This document shows, one piece after another, positions 36,645-46,400 of a DNA stretch of 64,000 nucleotides. The position numbers and the translations under genes are program-made. Below the pieces are notes generated by a model that saw only the letters and a list, made by a program, of their open reading frames with translations, did no database searches and was not told where the DNA came from. Position 1 is the first letter of the stretch. Each line of letters opens with the position of its first letter. This DNA is from Sulfomarinibacter sp963733915 (GTDB taxonomy: Bacteria; Acidobacteriota; Thermoanaerobaculia; Thermoanaerobaculales; Sulfomarinibacteraceae): NCBI GenBank assembly GCA_963733915.1, contig CAVTEP010000011.1:372001-436000 (forward strand), read 5' to 3'.

Positions 36645-36775
36645 GGGCGCAAGCATACCCCGCTTCTCCTGTGGTCAGTGATAGGATTCCCGCCATCGCT
36701 TCGGAGAAATACGGAATTTTGGAGCACGGAGCCGGATTTCCATACCCTGACAGCAGTCGAAGAAAGGACCCTCTC

Positions 36776-37117
36776 ATGAAATTCCTCATCCACTGGCTGG
36801 TCATTGCCCTCGCACTTTGGGTCACCGCCGCCATCCTGCCAGGCGTGACCTTTACATCGACGACCGCACTCGCGATCGGCGCCATCATCCTCGGTCTTGT
36901 CAACGCCCTGGTGAGGCCGGTGCTCACTATCCTCACCCTTCCCATCACCATCCTGACCCTCGGCGTTTTCTATCTGTTGGTAAACGGCTTCGTCTTCTTT
37001 CTGGCCTCGAAGATCGTGCCCGGTTTCGAGGTCGCCGGATTCTGGTGGGCGGTGCTGGGCGCATTCGTCGTCGGCGTCATCTCGTGGTTCATCGGAGCCT
37101 TCGAAAAGAAAGAGTAG
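36776..37117 (+). CDS. PF04020-type four-helix membrane protein (holin-like, YvlD family)
   Basis: A 113-residue membrane protein with four predicted helices (residues about 4-22, 27-47, 56-76, 86-107). LVNALVRPVLTILTLPITILTLGVFYLLVNGFVFFLASKIVPGF is split here only by eye but is diagnostic in its first part, NALVRPVLTILTLPITI. Start ATG has AAAGGA eight bases upstream. It lies 50 bases before the sulfatase gene, so the two may share a transcript. These proteins are annotated as phage-holin-like but are chromosomal and of unknown role. Confidence 0.88.
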   Translation: MKFLIHWLVIALALWVTAAILPGVTFTSTTALAIGAIILGLVNALVRPVLTILTLPITILTLGVFYLLVNGFVFFLASKIVPGFEVAGFWWAVLGAFVVGVISWFIGAFEKKE

Positions 37118-37167
37118 GGTCAACTCGCCTCTCACAATGAATCAAAAACAAAAGGGAGAACATCATC

Positions 37168-38712
37168 ATGAAGAAACAGAAATGGACCGCACTGCTAACA
37201 GCGTGTCTGGCGGTCACCCTGGTCGCGGCCGCCATTCCGGCGACCGCCCAGGACAAACCCAACATCCTCGTCATCTGGGGCGATGACATCGGACAGTTCA
37301 ACGTCAGCGCCTACAACATGGGGGTAATGGGCTACAAGACCCCGAACATCGACCGCGTCGCGGCTGAAGGCGCGGTGTTCACCGACTGGTACGGCCAGCA
37401 GAGCTGCACGGCCGGCCGGGCCGCCTTTATCACCGGTCAATCGCCCATGCGCACCGGTCTGACCAAGGTCGGTCTCCCCGGAGCACCGGAAGGCATGCAG
37501 AAGGAAGACCCGACCATCGCCACCATGCTCAAGGCTCAGGGCTATGCCACCGGGCAGTTCGGCAAGAACCACCTCGGCGACCGCGACGAAATGCTGCCGA
37601 CCAACCACGGTTTCGATGAGTTCTTCGGCAACCTCTACCACCTCAACGCAGAGCAGGAGCCGGAGCACCCCGACTACCCGCAGGACCCCGCTTTCAAGGA
37701 GAAGTTCGGCCCGCGCGGCGTCATCCACTCCTACGCCGATGGCCGGATCGAGGACACCGGTCCGTTGACCATCAAACGCATGGAAACGGTGGACCGGGAA
37801 GTCACCACCGCGGCGCTCGGCTTTATGGAACAGGCCGTCAACAATGACAAGCCGTTCTTCGTCTGGTGGAACAGCACCCGCATGCACATCTGGACGCACC
37901 TCAGCCCTGAGTCCGAGGGCAAGACCGGTCTCGGCGTCTACGCCGACGGCATGGTCGAACACGACGCCATGGTGGGCCAGCTCCTCGACAAACTCGACGA
38001 GCTCGGTATCGCCGACAACACTATCGTCATGTACTCCACCGACAATGGCGCAGAATTCTTCTCCTGGCCAGACGGTGGAACCACGATGTTCCGCAACGAG
38101 AAGGCCACACAGTGGGAGGGCGGCTTCCGGGTGCCGACCGCGATTCGCTGGCCGGGCGTCATCAAACCCGGCACGGTCATCAACGATATCGGCGCGCATG
38201 AAGACATGTTCACGACGCTGCTTGCGGCGGCGGGAGACCCCAACGTGAAAGAAGATCTGCTGCAGGGCAGGACGGTCGGCAACCTGACCTACAAGGTTCA
38301 CCTCGACGGCTACAACCTGTTGCCCGCCTTCAAGGGAGAGGCCGAGTGGCCCCGCCATGATTTCATCTACTTTACCGACGACGGCAGCGTCGCGGCGCTG
38401 CGCTACAACAACTGGAAAATCACATTCCTGAAGCAGAACGCCGAGGGAATCAACGTCTGGCGGGAGCAATTCGAGGTGCTGCGGGCCCCGATGCTGTGCA
38501 ATCTGCGCATGGATCCGTTCGAGCGCGCCGAGGAAGAGAGCATTGGCTATGACAGGTGGTGGGTGGACCACATGTTCGTGTTTGCGCCCGCCGGCGCCTA
38601 CGTCGGCCGATGGCTTCAGAGCTTCCGCGACTTTCCTCCGCGCCAGAAGCCGGGCAGCTTCAACCTCGACAACGTCATGGCAGCAATAGCCGCGGGTGCA
38701 GGCGACAAGTAG
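37168..38712 (+). CDS. Secreted arylsulfatase, second type
   Basis: A 514-residue exported sulfatase, much shorter than the one at 14424-16943. The signal peptide ends PATAQ. The core starts NILVIWGDDIGQFN. The formylglycine site reads CTAGRAAFITGQ with Cys80, so Ala replaces the usual Pro in CxPxR; this CxA form is familiar in a sulfatase subgroup. HIWTHLSPES and YSTDNGAEFFSWPDGG hold later active-site residues. The start is ATG 37168 after AAAGGGAG. A terminator follows. No formylglycine-generating enzyme or anSME is encoded in the window. Confidence 0.92.
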   Translation: MKKQKWTALLTACLAVTLVAAAIPATAQDKPNILVIWGDDIGQFNVSAYNMGVMGYKTPNIDRVAAEGAVFTDWYGQQSCTAGRAAFITGQSPMRTGLTKVGLPGAPEGMQKEDPTIATMLKAQGYATGQFGKNHLGDRDEMLPTNHGFDEFFGNLYHLNAEQEPEHPDYPQDPAFKEKFGPRGVIHSYADGRIEDTGPLTIKRMETVDREVTTAALGFMEQAVNNDKPFFVWWNSTRMHIWTHLSPESEGKTGLGVYADGMVEHDAMVGQLLDKLDELGIADNTIVMYSTDNGAEFFSWPDGGTTMFRNEKATQWEGGFRVPTAIRWPGVIKPGTVINDIGAHEDMFTTLLAAAGDPNVKEDLLQGRTVGNLTYKVHLDGYNLLPAFKGEAEWPRHDFIYFTDDGSVAALRYNNWKITFLKQNAEGINVWREQFEVLRAPMLCNLRMDPFERAEEESIGYDRWWVDHMFVFAPAGAYVGRWLQSFRDFPPRQKPGSFNLDNVMAAIAAGAGDK

Positions 38713-38731
38713 GAGCTTTTCAGCAGAATCC

Positions 38732-38762
38732 ACCCCGGGGGCCCGACGGTCCCCGGGGTTTT
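38732..38762 (+). terminator. Intrinsic terminator after the sulfatase
   Basis: ACCCCGGGG (38732-38740) pairs with CCCCGGGGT (38751-38759), followed by TTTT. The stem can extend inward by CC/GG pairs. Confidence 0.85.
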
Positions 38763-38957
38763 GAGGCACCACGATGCTCGGCCGGAGGGAAAGCATCCGA
38801 GCACAAACTCGCGATGGATGGTAATTGCAAGGTGCGGCCGACTGTGGGAAACTTCTGCCCCACAGTCGTGAACCAGTGATAGCAGCAGTGGAGCCGGGCG
38901 ATTATCCATCGGCAGTGCCGGGGATCCGAGCGGCGCCAACCGAACAAAGGAGGAGTG

Positions 38958-40385
38958 ATGAAAAGAACACTATCGTACGCCGTAGTCATCTGTGCCCTGG
39001 CGTTGCTCAGCCAGGCATGCGCATCGTCCCAACATCGAGTGAGCTTCGAGCCTGGCTCGATCGACGCCGCCAGGTACGTGCGCAAGGTCGACCAGTTTGT
39101 CGTCATTGCCGACGGCTCGTTGTCGATGGCGGATCGCTCGCAGGGCCAACGCAAGCTCTCGATCTCGGAGGACCTGCTTGCGAGCCTCAACCAGACGATC
39201 CCGAGCCTGGGATACGAGGGCGGCCTGCGGACCTTCGGGCGCGGCCTCTGCGGGAGCAAGGGCAAGACGGTGTCGATCATCGAGGTGGCTGACTATCTCT
39301 CGAGCGCCTACGGCGACGGAATTGCCCGTTATGGCTGCGCCAACGGCACGAGCCCGCTCAACCTCGCCATCGACGCCGCCGGCGCCGATCTCACCAACAA
39401 GGGCCTGCCGACGGCGATCGTGATCGTCAGTGACGGCCTCAACATGGGCAAGAAGGAGATTGCCGCCGCCAAGAGCCTGAGCTCGGCCTTCGGCGACAAC
39501 CTCAAGGTCTATGCGATTCAGATCGGCAACAGCACAAAGGGTCGCAAGCTCCTCCAGCAGGTCGTCACCGAGGGCGGAGCAGGCTATCTCAAGCAGGCGC
39601 AGGAGCTGGCTTCGGCAGACGCCATGGCCGCATTCGTGGTCGATGTCTTCCTGTGGCCGGACGATGACGGCGACGGCGTCCCCAACCACCTCGACAAATG
39701 TCCCGACACCCCCAAGGGTGTCAAGGTCGACAGCAATGGGTGTCCGATTGACAGCGACGGGGACGGCGTGCCCGATTACCTCGACAAGTGTCCCGACACC
39801 CCGAAGGGCACCAAGGTGGACGCCTCCGGCTGCCCGATCGACTCGGATGGCGACGGCGTGCCCGACGCCCTCGATAAGTGCCCTGGCACCCCGAAGGGAG
39901 TCAAGGTGGACGCCAAGGGTTGCCCGGTCGACACCGACGGTGACGGCGTGCCCGACTACCTCGACAAGTGCCCCGGCACCCCGAGGGGCGTACCGGTCGA
40001 CGACACCGGCTGTCCCCTGGCGGGGATCGAGATCGCCGGCAACGAGTGGTTCGTGAGGGGCAAGATCCTGTTTGCCGTCAACAAGGCCGCCCTCAACCCC
40101 GAGGCCCAGGAGCTGCTCATCCGAGTCGCCACCTTCCTCGAGAAGAACCAGCAGTATGTGGTCGAGATTCAGGGCAACACCGACAGCACCGGGCCGATGG
40201 CATGGAACATGGAGCTTTCGAAGCAGCGGGCGGACTCGGTGAGAGACTTCCTGGTCGGCAACGGCGTCGCCGCCGGCCGGTTGACGACCAAGGGCTTCGG
40301 GCCCAACGAGCCCATCGCGTCCAACGACACCTCCGAGGGCCGCGCCATGAACCGCCGCGTGGACTTCGCACCGAGCGAACGCTGA
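38958..40385 (+). CDS. vWA - TSP3 repeat - OmpA lipoprotein
   Basis: A 475-residue surface or periplasmic protein. Lipobox LSQAC gives an acylated Cys near residue 21. A von Willebrand A domain follows, with MIDAS motif DGSLS. Then come four thrombospondin type 3 calcium repeats (consensus DSDGDGVPDYLDKCPDTPKG, each with a Cys pair) at about 230-350. The C-terminal OmpA domain binds peptidoglycan (EIQGNTDSTG, NMELSKQRADSVRDFL, GFGPNEPIASN). Start: AAAGGAGG precedes ATG 38958; a GTG one codon earlier is in frame. A strong terminator follows. The vWA plus Ca-repeat set suggests binding of an external protein or matrix. Confidence 0.92.
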   Translation: MKRTLSYAVVICALALLSQACASSQHRVSFEPGSIDAARYVRKVDQFVVIADGSLSMADRSQGQRKLSISEDLLASLNQTIPSLGYEGGLRTFGRGLCGSKGKTVSIIEVADYLSSAYGDGIARYGCANGTSPLNLAIDAAGADLTNKGLPTAIVIVSDGLNMGKKEIAAAKSLSSAFGDNLKVYAIQIGNSTKGRKLLQQVVTEGGAGYLKQAQELASADAMAAFVVDVFLWPDDDGDGVPNHLDKCPDTPKGVKVDSNGCPIDSDGDGVPDYLDKCPDTPKGTKVDASGCPIDSDGDGVPDALDKCPGTPKGVKVDAKGCPVDTDGDGVPDYLDKCPGTPRGVPVDDTGCPLAGIEIAGNEWFVRGKILFAVNKAALNPEAQELLIRVATFLEKNQQYVVEIQGNTDSTGPMAWNMELSKQRADSVRDFLVGNGVAAGRLTTKGFGPNEPIASNDTSEGRAMNRRVDFAPSER

Positions 40386-40408
40386 TCGGATTTATCAATC
40401 CACTGCAA

Positions 40409-40436
40409 CGACCCGGCCCGCGCCGGGTCGTTTTTT
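40409..40436 (+). terminator. Intrinsic terminator after the OmpA gene
   Basis: CGACCCGGC (40409-40417) pairs with GCCGGGTCG (40422-40430) around loop CCGC, followed by six T. Confidence 0.93.
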
Positions 40437-40450
40437 CATATACTCCAGAA

Positions 40451-41302
40451 GTGGCCGGCGCGAGAAATTCACTCCCATCACCTAGAACACCGTCCTTTTT
40501 GGCCCTGACGACAGTGCTCCTGTCGGTTCTCCCCGTGCTCACGAACGCCCAGCAGACCGACGGGACGACGCCGGCCGTACCCGAATTATTCGCTCTTGGG
40601 ATGACCGATCCGACCGTCTCGGAGGGCTCGGTCAACGACATCCGTATGCCCTTCGGTTACACCATCATCCCACCCGAAAACAGGCCCTGGGGCCTCCGGC
40701 TGCGGCTCATCGTCTATGCCGGGATCTACGACCTCGGTTTCAACGACCCGGAGGCACCCGACCTCCGGTTTCAATCGCTGGCGGCCACCCCGGGAGTCGA
40801 GTTTCTGGTCCCCGTCGGGCGGGGCTGGACCCTCAAGCCCTTCACCGAGATCGGCTACGGGCGGAATTTCGATGATGATCTGGACTTCGGCGTCTGGTCG
40901 GTCGGCATGCGCACACTCACCGAATGGCAACCGTCCAGGATTCACTGGCGTATCGGTACCATGGTGCAGTATTTTTCGACCTTCAAGTCGGACTTCGAGC
41001 TGTCTGACGACTTCTTCGAGCTCCAGATCGGCCTCGACGTCGGTTTGCCGCTGGGTTTTCAGATCAAGGGCAGCGACGCATTTTTGAGTCCCTACGCGAT
41101 TCGCCGCCAGTACATCGACGCCCTGATCGAACGGTCCGAAGGCGAAGCGATCAAGATCGAGTACGACAACGAGGTCGGTCTGGCTTTCGGCGCCCGGCCC
41201 AGGATCAAGCTGTGGTTCGTCACCCTGCCGCGGATCGGCATCGGTTACCGCTGGGGTCCGGATGTCGACGGTTGGCGCATCAGCTTCGGGTTCCCGTTTT
41301 AG
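40451..41302 (+). CDS. Outer-membrane beta-barrel protein
   Basis: About 283 residues from GTG 40451, with a signal peptide (FLALTTVLLSVLPVLTNAQ) and many amphipathic strands (WGLRLRLIVYAGIYDLGF, GWTLKPFTEIGYGRNF, WRIGTMVQYFSTF), ending WRISFGFPF with a terminal Phe. Frame is open far upstream through the OmpA gene in another frame, so the start is uncertain; TTG 40499 and GTG 40514 are alternatives. No ribosome-binding site is seen before 40451. Instead TATACT (40439-40444) lies seven bases before the GTG, which would fit a leaderless message. Unrelated in sequence to the barrels at 4807 and 25850. Confidence 0.8.
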   Translation: MAGARNSLPSPRTPSFLALTTVLLSVLPVLTNAQQTDGTTPAVPELFALGMTDPTVSEGSVNDIRMPFGYTIIPPENRPWGLRLRLIVYAGIYDLGFNDPEAPDLRFQSLAATPGVEFLVPVGRGWTLKPFTEIGYGRNFDDDLDFGVWSVGMRTLTEWQPSRIHWRIGTMVQYFSTFKSDFELSDDFFELQIGLDVGLPLGFQIKGSDAFLSPYAIRRQYIDALIERSEGEAIKIEYDNEVGLAFGARPRIKLWFVTLPRIGIGYRWGPDVDGWRISFGFPF

Positions 41303-41307
41303 CCCTC

Positions 41308-41338
41308 ATTCCCGAAAACCGGGACGGATTTCGGGAAT
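41308..41338. terminator. Bidirectional hairpin between convergent barrels
   Basis: ATTCCCGAAA (41308-41317) pairs exactly with TTTCGGGAAT (41329-41338). It sits between the stops of two convergent genes. Confidence 0.8.
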
Positions 41339-41835
41339 TAGAATGTATAGAGCAGCCGGCCGGTCCAGCTCTGGTAGCTGAGGTCGCCGCCAATGTCATT
41401 GAAAAGGAGCTCTATCTTCAGTTTGTCGAAGAGCTCGACGCCACCGCCCACGCCCCAGGTTCCACCGCCGCTGAAGTCGCCATCGAGAGCGCTCGACACC
41501 GAAAGGTCGGCGTAGCCGAGTCTGGCCGCGACATACAGGGGTCCGAAGAACACGCGCCCTATGCCGTAGAGCTGGGTGTAGCTGGCCTCGAGATCGCCCG
41601 CCTGCGCCTCGCGCGAAAACCCGTATTCAAATCCCACGCCGAGCTCGACGATCGGGACCTTGAAAGCCAGCTCGAGACCGAGGCTGTAGCCGGTGTCCGA
41701 GCTCAGACTGACGTTTCCGAGATCGAAATCGCCGGCAAAATCGACGCCCACCGCGAGGTTGAGGTCGAATGCGGCGGCGGGAAGGACGCTCACCAAGACC
41801 AACAGCGAAACGACAACGGTGGTGCGACGGATCAT
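41338..41835 (-). CDS. Small outer-membrane beta-barrel protein
   Basis: A 165-residue exported protein. ATG 41835 has AGGAGG five bases upstream, and the signal peptide ends LPAAAF. The mature part is made of short strands (LNLAVGVDFAGDF, GYSLGLELAFKVPIVELGVGFEYGF, LYVAARLGYADL) and ends GRLLYTF, a terminal Phe. The size fits an eight-stranded OmpX/OmpA-like barrel. Convergent with the larger barrel gene. Function unknown. Confidence 0.82.
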   Translation of the reverse strand: MIRRTTVVVSLLVLVSVLPAAAFDLNLAVGVDFAGDFDLGNVSLSSDTGYSLGLELAFKVPIVELGVGFEYGFSREAQAGDLEASYTQLYGIGRVFFGPLYVAARLGYADLSVSSALDGDFSGGGTWGVGGGVELFDKLKIELLFNDIGGDLSYQSWTGRLLYTF

Positions 41836-42157
41836 GGATGCCTCCTCTATGAGCCTGGTGGGGAAGCTACCACGGATCGGCGGGTGCCCGCACATCGTGC
41901 CGAAGCTCGAGATTCGGTGGAAATGTGTCCTGGATCACATCTCCCTAAAACCAGAATGAATGAACATCCGGCTCTTACAGCGGTACGACGATGAACGTCA
42001 CGACGGCACTCCGACCCCCGGCCAACCCCGGCCACCGAGTGGCGGGGAAGGGTGGTCGAGCTCCCGTCAAGCTAGGGGGGAAATATCGAGAATATCCCTT
42101 GACAATCGCAATATCGGTCGATACGTTGTTCGGTAATTACAGCTTGGAGGGCGGATC
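41836..42157. other. 322-base gap with a promoter at its right end
   Basis: No coding frame is supported. It holds a hairpin-prone block CCCCG-G-CCAC / GTGGCGGGG (42026-42047). To its right the DNA turns A+T-rich and carries the promoter described at 42099-42127 and GGAGGG before the ATG at 42158. Confidence 0.5.
42099..42127 (+). promoter_or_regulatory. Sigma-70-like promoter of the small secreted peptide
   Basis: A perfect TTGACA (42099-42104), 17 bases, then TACGTT (42122-42127), a weak -10 box. The perfect -35 with the 17-base spacing suggests a real promoter. The ATG lies 30 bases further on. Confidence 0.6.
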
Positions 42158-42358
42158 ATGACAAAGAGGAAGCTGGGTTTTCTGGTCATCGCGGTACTCA
42201 TTGCCGGCGCAATTGTGCCGGCGCTGCTTGCACCGAGCCTCTCCGAGGCCGCGGTGCAAAAGGTGGGTTGGATGGTCTACACACCCAACCACCCCAACGG
42301 CTGTGCGCCGTTGCCGTATGACTGCTACGTGATCTGGGTGTACCCGGATCGCCCCTGA
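42158..42358 (+). CDS. 66-residue exported peptide of unknown function
   Basis: Signal peptide from ATG 42158 (MTKRKLGFLVIAVLIAGAIV) to about LSEAA, preceded by GGAGGG. The mature part is only about 33 residues, aromatic and Pro-rich, with two cysteines: VGWMVYTPNHPNGCAPLPY and CYVIWVYPDRP. It has its own promoter and is followed at 47 bases by a propeller protein gene. The layout recalls the NVEALA peptides that precede six-bladed propeller genes in Bacteroidetes, but no NVEALA motif is present, so this is analogy only. Could be a signal, a toxin or a matrix peptide. Confidence 0.7.
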   Translation: MTKRKLGFLVIAVLIAGAIVPALLAPSLSEAAVQKVGWMVYTPNHPNGCAPLPYDCYVIWVYPDRP

Positions 42359-42404
42359 TCCTGGAACGTCAGATCGAATCTGACGCACCAGTCAGGCTCA
42401 GTTC

Positions 42405-43478
42405 ATGCGGCATGTGCGAAGAGTAGTCGCGGCATGTGCCGGTACGGTGCTCCTCTGTGCCGGCGTGCTGGCGTCGCCGACTGACAAGCCCGGGCCAACA
42501 TGCACGGCTCGGGCGCTCAGCCTCGAGAGCCCCGCGTATATGGTCGTGGACGCGGTGGTTCGCGGCAATCGCCTCCTGCTTCCCGACTACACCAATGGAC
42601 TGCGCGAGGTGGACCTCCGAACGGGCAAGGACTTGCGATCGGTTCTGCCCATCGGCACCCAGCAGGGTGAGGTCACCGGCCCACAACATCTGGCGTGCGG
42701 CTCGGAACGGTGCGTGGTTTTCGGAGACCGGTACTTCTGGGTCTACTACGATACCAGTTGGCGGTTCCTCCTCGAGTATCCCGGAATGAAAAGCACCGCC
42801 AGCGGCCAGCCTCTGGTCTTCCCGGACCGGATGGTGATCTACGGCGTTGCTCGACCGGACGCTTCGGGTGGCGGCACACCGTACCTCTTCGTCCAGTATG
42901 ACGATGGAGAGGTCGTGCCGTTGCAGGAGTACCCGGCGTCCATGCCCGTGCCGGAGACCGTCAAGCGCATTCACTTCCAAGGCATCACGACCGGCGGATT
43001 GGCTGCGCTTCCCGACGGCGGGTGGGTCTTCGTGGACCCACGCAGCTACTCCGTCTTTGTATTCGACGACCGCGACCGCCTGACCAAGGTGTGGCGCGGC
43101 ATCAACCCTGGGTTCCGGGCACCGAACTGGGGGGCCTACACCCCGGTCCATGATGCCTCGGGGCTCGAGACCTACTCACGGTGGCAGCTGGCCCAGCCGC
43201 AGGTCAAGCGCCCCGTGGTGCTCGGACGAGATCTCCTGGCCTTCGTCGTCGGGCTCCCTGACGGGCCTCTCCGTCAGCGCCACGAACTCGACATTTATCG
43301 TTTGAGCGGCGAACCGGTGGCGGTCGGCCTACCCATCGAGGGCGTCACCGTCGGGCGGTTGATCATCGCCGACGCCGGTTTTGATCGCCTCGTCCTGGTG
43401 GGTCAGCAGACCTGGGAACCTTCGGCACCGACCGTGGTCTGGCAAGTCGACGTGCCGACGGTGGAGAGCTCGCAATAA
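42405..43478 (+). CDS. Exported beta-propeller-like protein
   Basis: A 357-residue protein with a signal peptide (VVAACAGTVLLCAGVLA). The repeated strands (DAVVRGNRLLLPDYTNGLREVDLRTG, GSERCVVFGDRYFWVYYD, LPDGGWVFVDPRSYSVFVFDDRDRLTKVW, LVLVGQQTWEPSAPTVVWQVD) have the rhythm of a six-bladed propeller. Two early cysteines (CTARAL and ACGSERC) may pair. It lies between the small peptide and the large CarboxypepD-type protein (20 bases downstream), on one strand. The ATG at 42405 has no strong ribosome-binding site. Ligand unknown. Confidence 0.75.
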   Translation: MRHVRRVVAACAGTVLLCAGVLASPTDKPGPTCTARALSLESPAYMVVDAVVRGNRLLLPDYTNGLREVDLRTGKDLRSVLPIGTQQGEVTGPQHLACGSERCVVFGDRYFWVYYDTSWRFLLEYPGMKSTASGQPLVFPDRMVIYGVARPDASGGGTPYLFVQYDDGEVVPLQEYPASMPVPETVKRIHFQGITTGGLAALPDGGWVFVDPRSYSVFVFDDRDRLTKVWRGINPGFRAPNWGAYTPVHDASGLETYSRWQLAQPQVKRPVVLGRDLLAFVVGLPDGPLRQRHELDIYRLSGEPVAVGLPIEGVTVGRLIIADAGFDRLVLVGQQTWEPSAPTVVWQVDVPTVESSQ

Positions 43479-43498
43479 CCGCGATTCTGGAGACAGTC

Positions 43499-46400
43499 AT
43501 GAAGCGTTCAACAATCGTCATCTTCGCAGGGCTGGCGATGATGGTGGGGTTCGTTGCGTCTGCGCAACAGGTGCTCGCTCCGGATGGAGCGGTCATCGAC
43601 AGCGCGATCACGGCGCCCGCCGGCAACGGGAAGATGTGGGTCCGCGTCGGTGTCGGCGCGCCCATCGAGATCGCTCCCGACGCCAACGGTGATCTTCGGC
43701 TCGCGGGTCTTGCAATCGCCGAGTACGTAGTCCTCGATGCGGCGACCGGAGAGCCGATCGACGCCGGGAGCTTGAGCTGGCAGGTGCCCGGTGCACCCGA
43801 AGCGCTGCAGACAGCGTCATGGCACGCTTCAGACGGACGCCTCGATTTTCCGTGTCGCGGTGGTGAGCGGATTGTCATATCCGCTCCGCGCTACGCCCCG
43901 ATTTCTGAATCGGTGGTCGCCGATGGGCGGCGCCACCCGGTGCTCCTGCAGCCCCGGGGTGAGGTCACTATCGAGCTCGAACCTGCGATCGAAGCTCAGC
44001 TGTGGTTGGCGCGCGAAGATCAGATCGACGTTCTCAACCTCTTTACCAACGTCGCGTCGAGACACACGATCGGATCGGACGGCGCAATCGAGATCCGAGA
44101 TATCGATGTCAATGCCAGTTATGTCGGTCTGGTGGTGGCGCAGGGGATGGCCCCCGCCGTCGCCACCTTCAACGATTTCTCGCAACCGGTGTCGTTCAGT
44201 CTCGTTGACGGACTCGGCGTCACGGGGCTGGTGACCGACCAGGACGGTCAGCCCATCGCGGGAGCTCGGATCGACGTACTGGGTGAGATCGAGGAACTCG
44301 ACAGCTTTCGATACAGCCAGCTTGGCGCGAGCTCACCGCAGGGCGCCTTCGCGCTCACCGGTCTCCTACCCGGCACGGTCCGGGTGCGCGCCTGCGACGA
44401 GGGGCGTGCCTGTGCTGAATTCAGCGTCGATTTGAGCGAGGATCAGACGCAGGAGCCGATCAGCCTTCAGCTCATTCCCGGGACCGACGTGGTGCTGGTG
44501 GTCGAAAACGAGATCGGCACGCGGGTGGCCGACGCCATCCTCTACTTCAACGACCGCGTCTATCAGACCGACGCCAAGGGCGAGCTCCGGGTCGAGGGCA
44601 TGACCCGCCGCACGACCACCCCGGTCAAGATCTTCGGCACCGGTTTCGGTGTCTGGGAGGGCAGCTTCACTACCGACCGAGATCGGGTGGTCATCAGGGT
44701 CCCCGGCGGCGGCGTCATCGAGCGACAGGTCTTGTCCGCCCGCCGTTTTGCAAACGATGAGGTGGTGGTTCGGTGGCAGGCCTATGCGGCCAACGGGCGC
44801 GAGGCAAAATCCGGCAAGGGCACCTGGGATAGCGAGCACGGAGTGGCCCGCGCCGAGGGCCTCGAGGCCGGTACCTACTCGTTGTCGGTGCGGCTTCCCG
44901 GCTCGGCCAACATCACGAGCGAGCGGGTCGAGGTCGCGCTCGGCGAAGAAATTGTGCTCGCGCCGGTGGTCCCTGACCGCGGTCTGGCCATCGCGGGACG
45001 GGTTCTCGACGCCGACTCTCTACAGCCGGTCGCTGGTGCTCGGATCAAGTGCGAGCCCGGTTCGCCGTCGGTCTTCCGCGCACCCGAACAGCTTGGCGAC
45101 GTGCCGACCGCCCTTTCCGATACCGACGGCATGTTCCTCCTCGAGGGCCTCGACGCCGGGGTCTGCCGGGCCATTGTCGACGCGCCGGGTTACGCTTCCT
45201 GGCGGCTCGATGGGGTGGAACCGGATGATGTTGGTTACGACATCGGCGATGCGGAGCTGGACGCCGGCATGACGATCGTCGGTCAGGTCTACGACCGCAG
45301 CGATCGCCCGATTACCGGCGCGATCGTGGAGATCACCGAGGCTGCCGCCTACGCGTACTTCGCCGAGACCACCGTTCGCACCGACCACGACGGCTACTTT
45401 CGAGCGGAACGCGTGCCGGTCGGGCGCTGGAACGTGACCGCCCGCCACGGTCAGGAGACCGCCAAAGACACGGTCGATGGCGATGCGAGAGAAACCGTGA
45501 CCGCCGATCTGATGCTCGGCGGCATCAGCATCGAGGGCGAGATCTGGCTCGGTGACGATCGCGCTCCGGGCGGCACACTTGTCCTCACCACCGACGGCGT
45601 GCAGGCGCCGGGCGTCGTGGTCATGATGCAGCGGGTCACCGACGACCGCCAGTTCTTCGGTGTTGACCAGCAGCCACTGCAATTCGCGGTTGCTCCCGAC
45701 GGCCGCTTCGCCGGTTCGGGGCTCGCCGCCGGACGCTACTACGCCTCGTACACGCCGCCGGGTTCGGGCTCGGCGCCGGTCACCAAGGCACTGGTCGTCC
45801 CACAGGTGGACACCTTTCAGTGCGCCATCCAATATGCCGATGCGGCGGTCGAGGGTTTTGTGGTCGACACCGAAAACCGGCCGGTGGCCGGTGCGTCGGT
45901 CCAGGTCCTCGCCGGTGACGGCATCCAGGACGTGACCGCCTTTAGCGACGCCGACGGTCATTTTTCGGTGCGCGGTCTCGAGCCCGGGCACCTCGTGCTG
46001 ACCGCGGCCCACACCGAGTTCGCGCCGTCACACCCCTCCGAGCTCGAGCTCCGTGAGGGCGGTGCAGAGGGCCCGATCGTCCTCGAGCTGCTGCCGCAGG
46101 ACGGCGCCAGCGTCCTGCTCGCGGTCCATACCGCTGCCGGTTCGGCGGGTGGCGCCCCGGTCTATCTCGTCGGGCCCGAGACCTCCACCGGATTCACGGA
46201 CGGTGGCGGCCTGGCGACATTTTCCGGCATCACGGCCGGTTCCTATCGCCCCTGTGGCATCGCCTATGGCGGCGCCACCGGCTGCGGACCGGGCGTGCTC
46301 GTAGACAACGGCGAGCAGATCCAGGCGCAGCTCGATCTCGGCCGCGGCGGCTACATCGACATCTATCTGAGCACGGCCAAGTCGTCGTCGGCGACGACCA

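Noticed and set aside
37195..38796. A 533-codon minus-strand frame opposite the second sulfatase
   Set aside because: Codon bias artefact; the sulfatase on the plus strand is fully supported.
42158..42358. Assignment of the small peptide to the NVEALA family
   Set aside because: Only the gene order is similar; the sequence motif and Cys pattern are absent.
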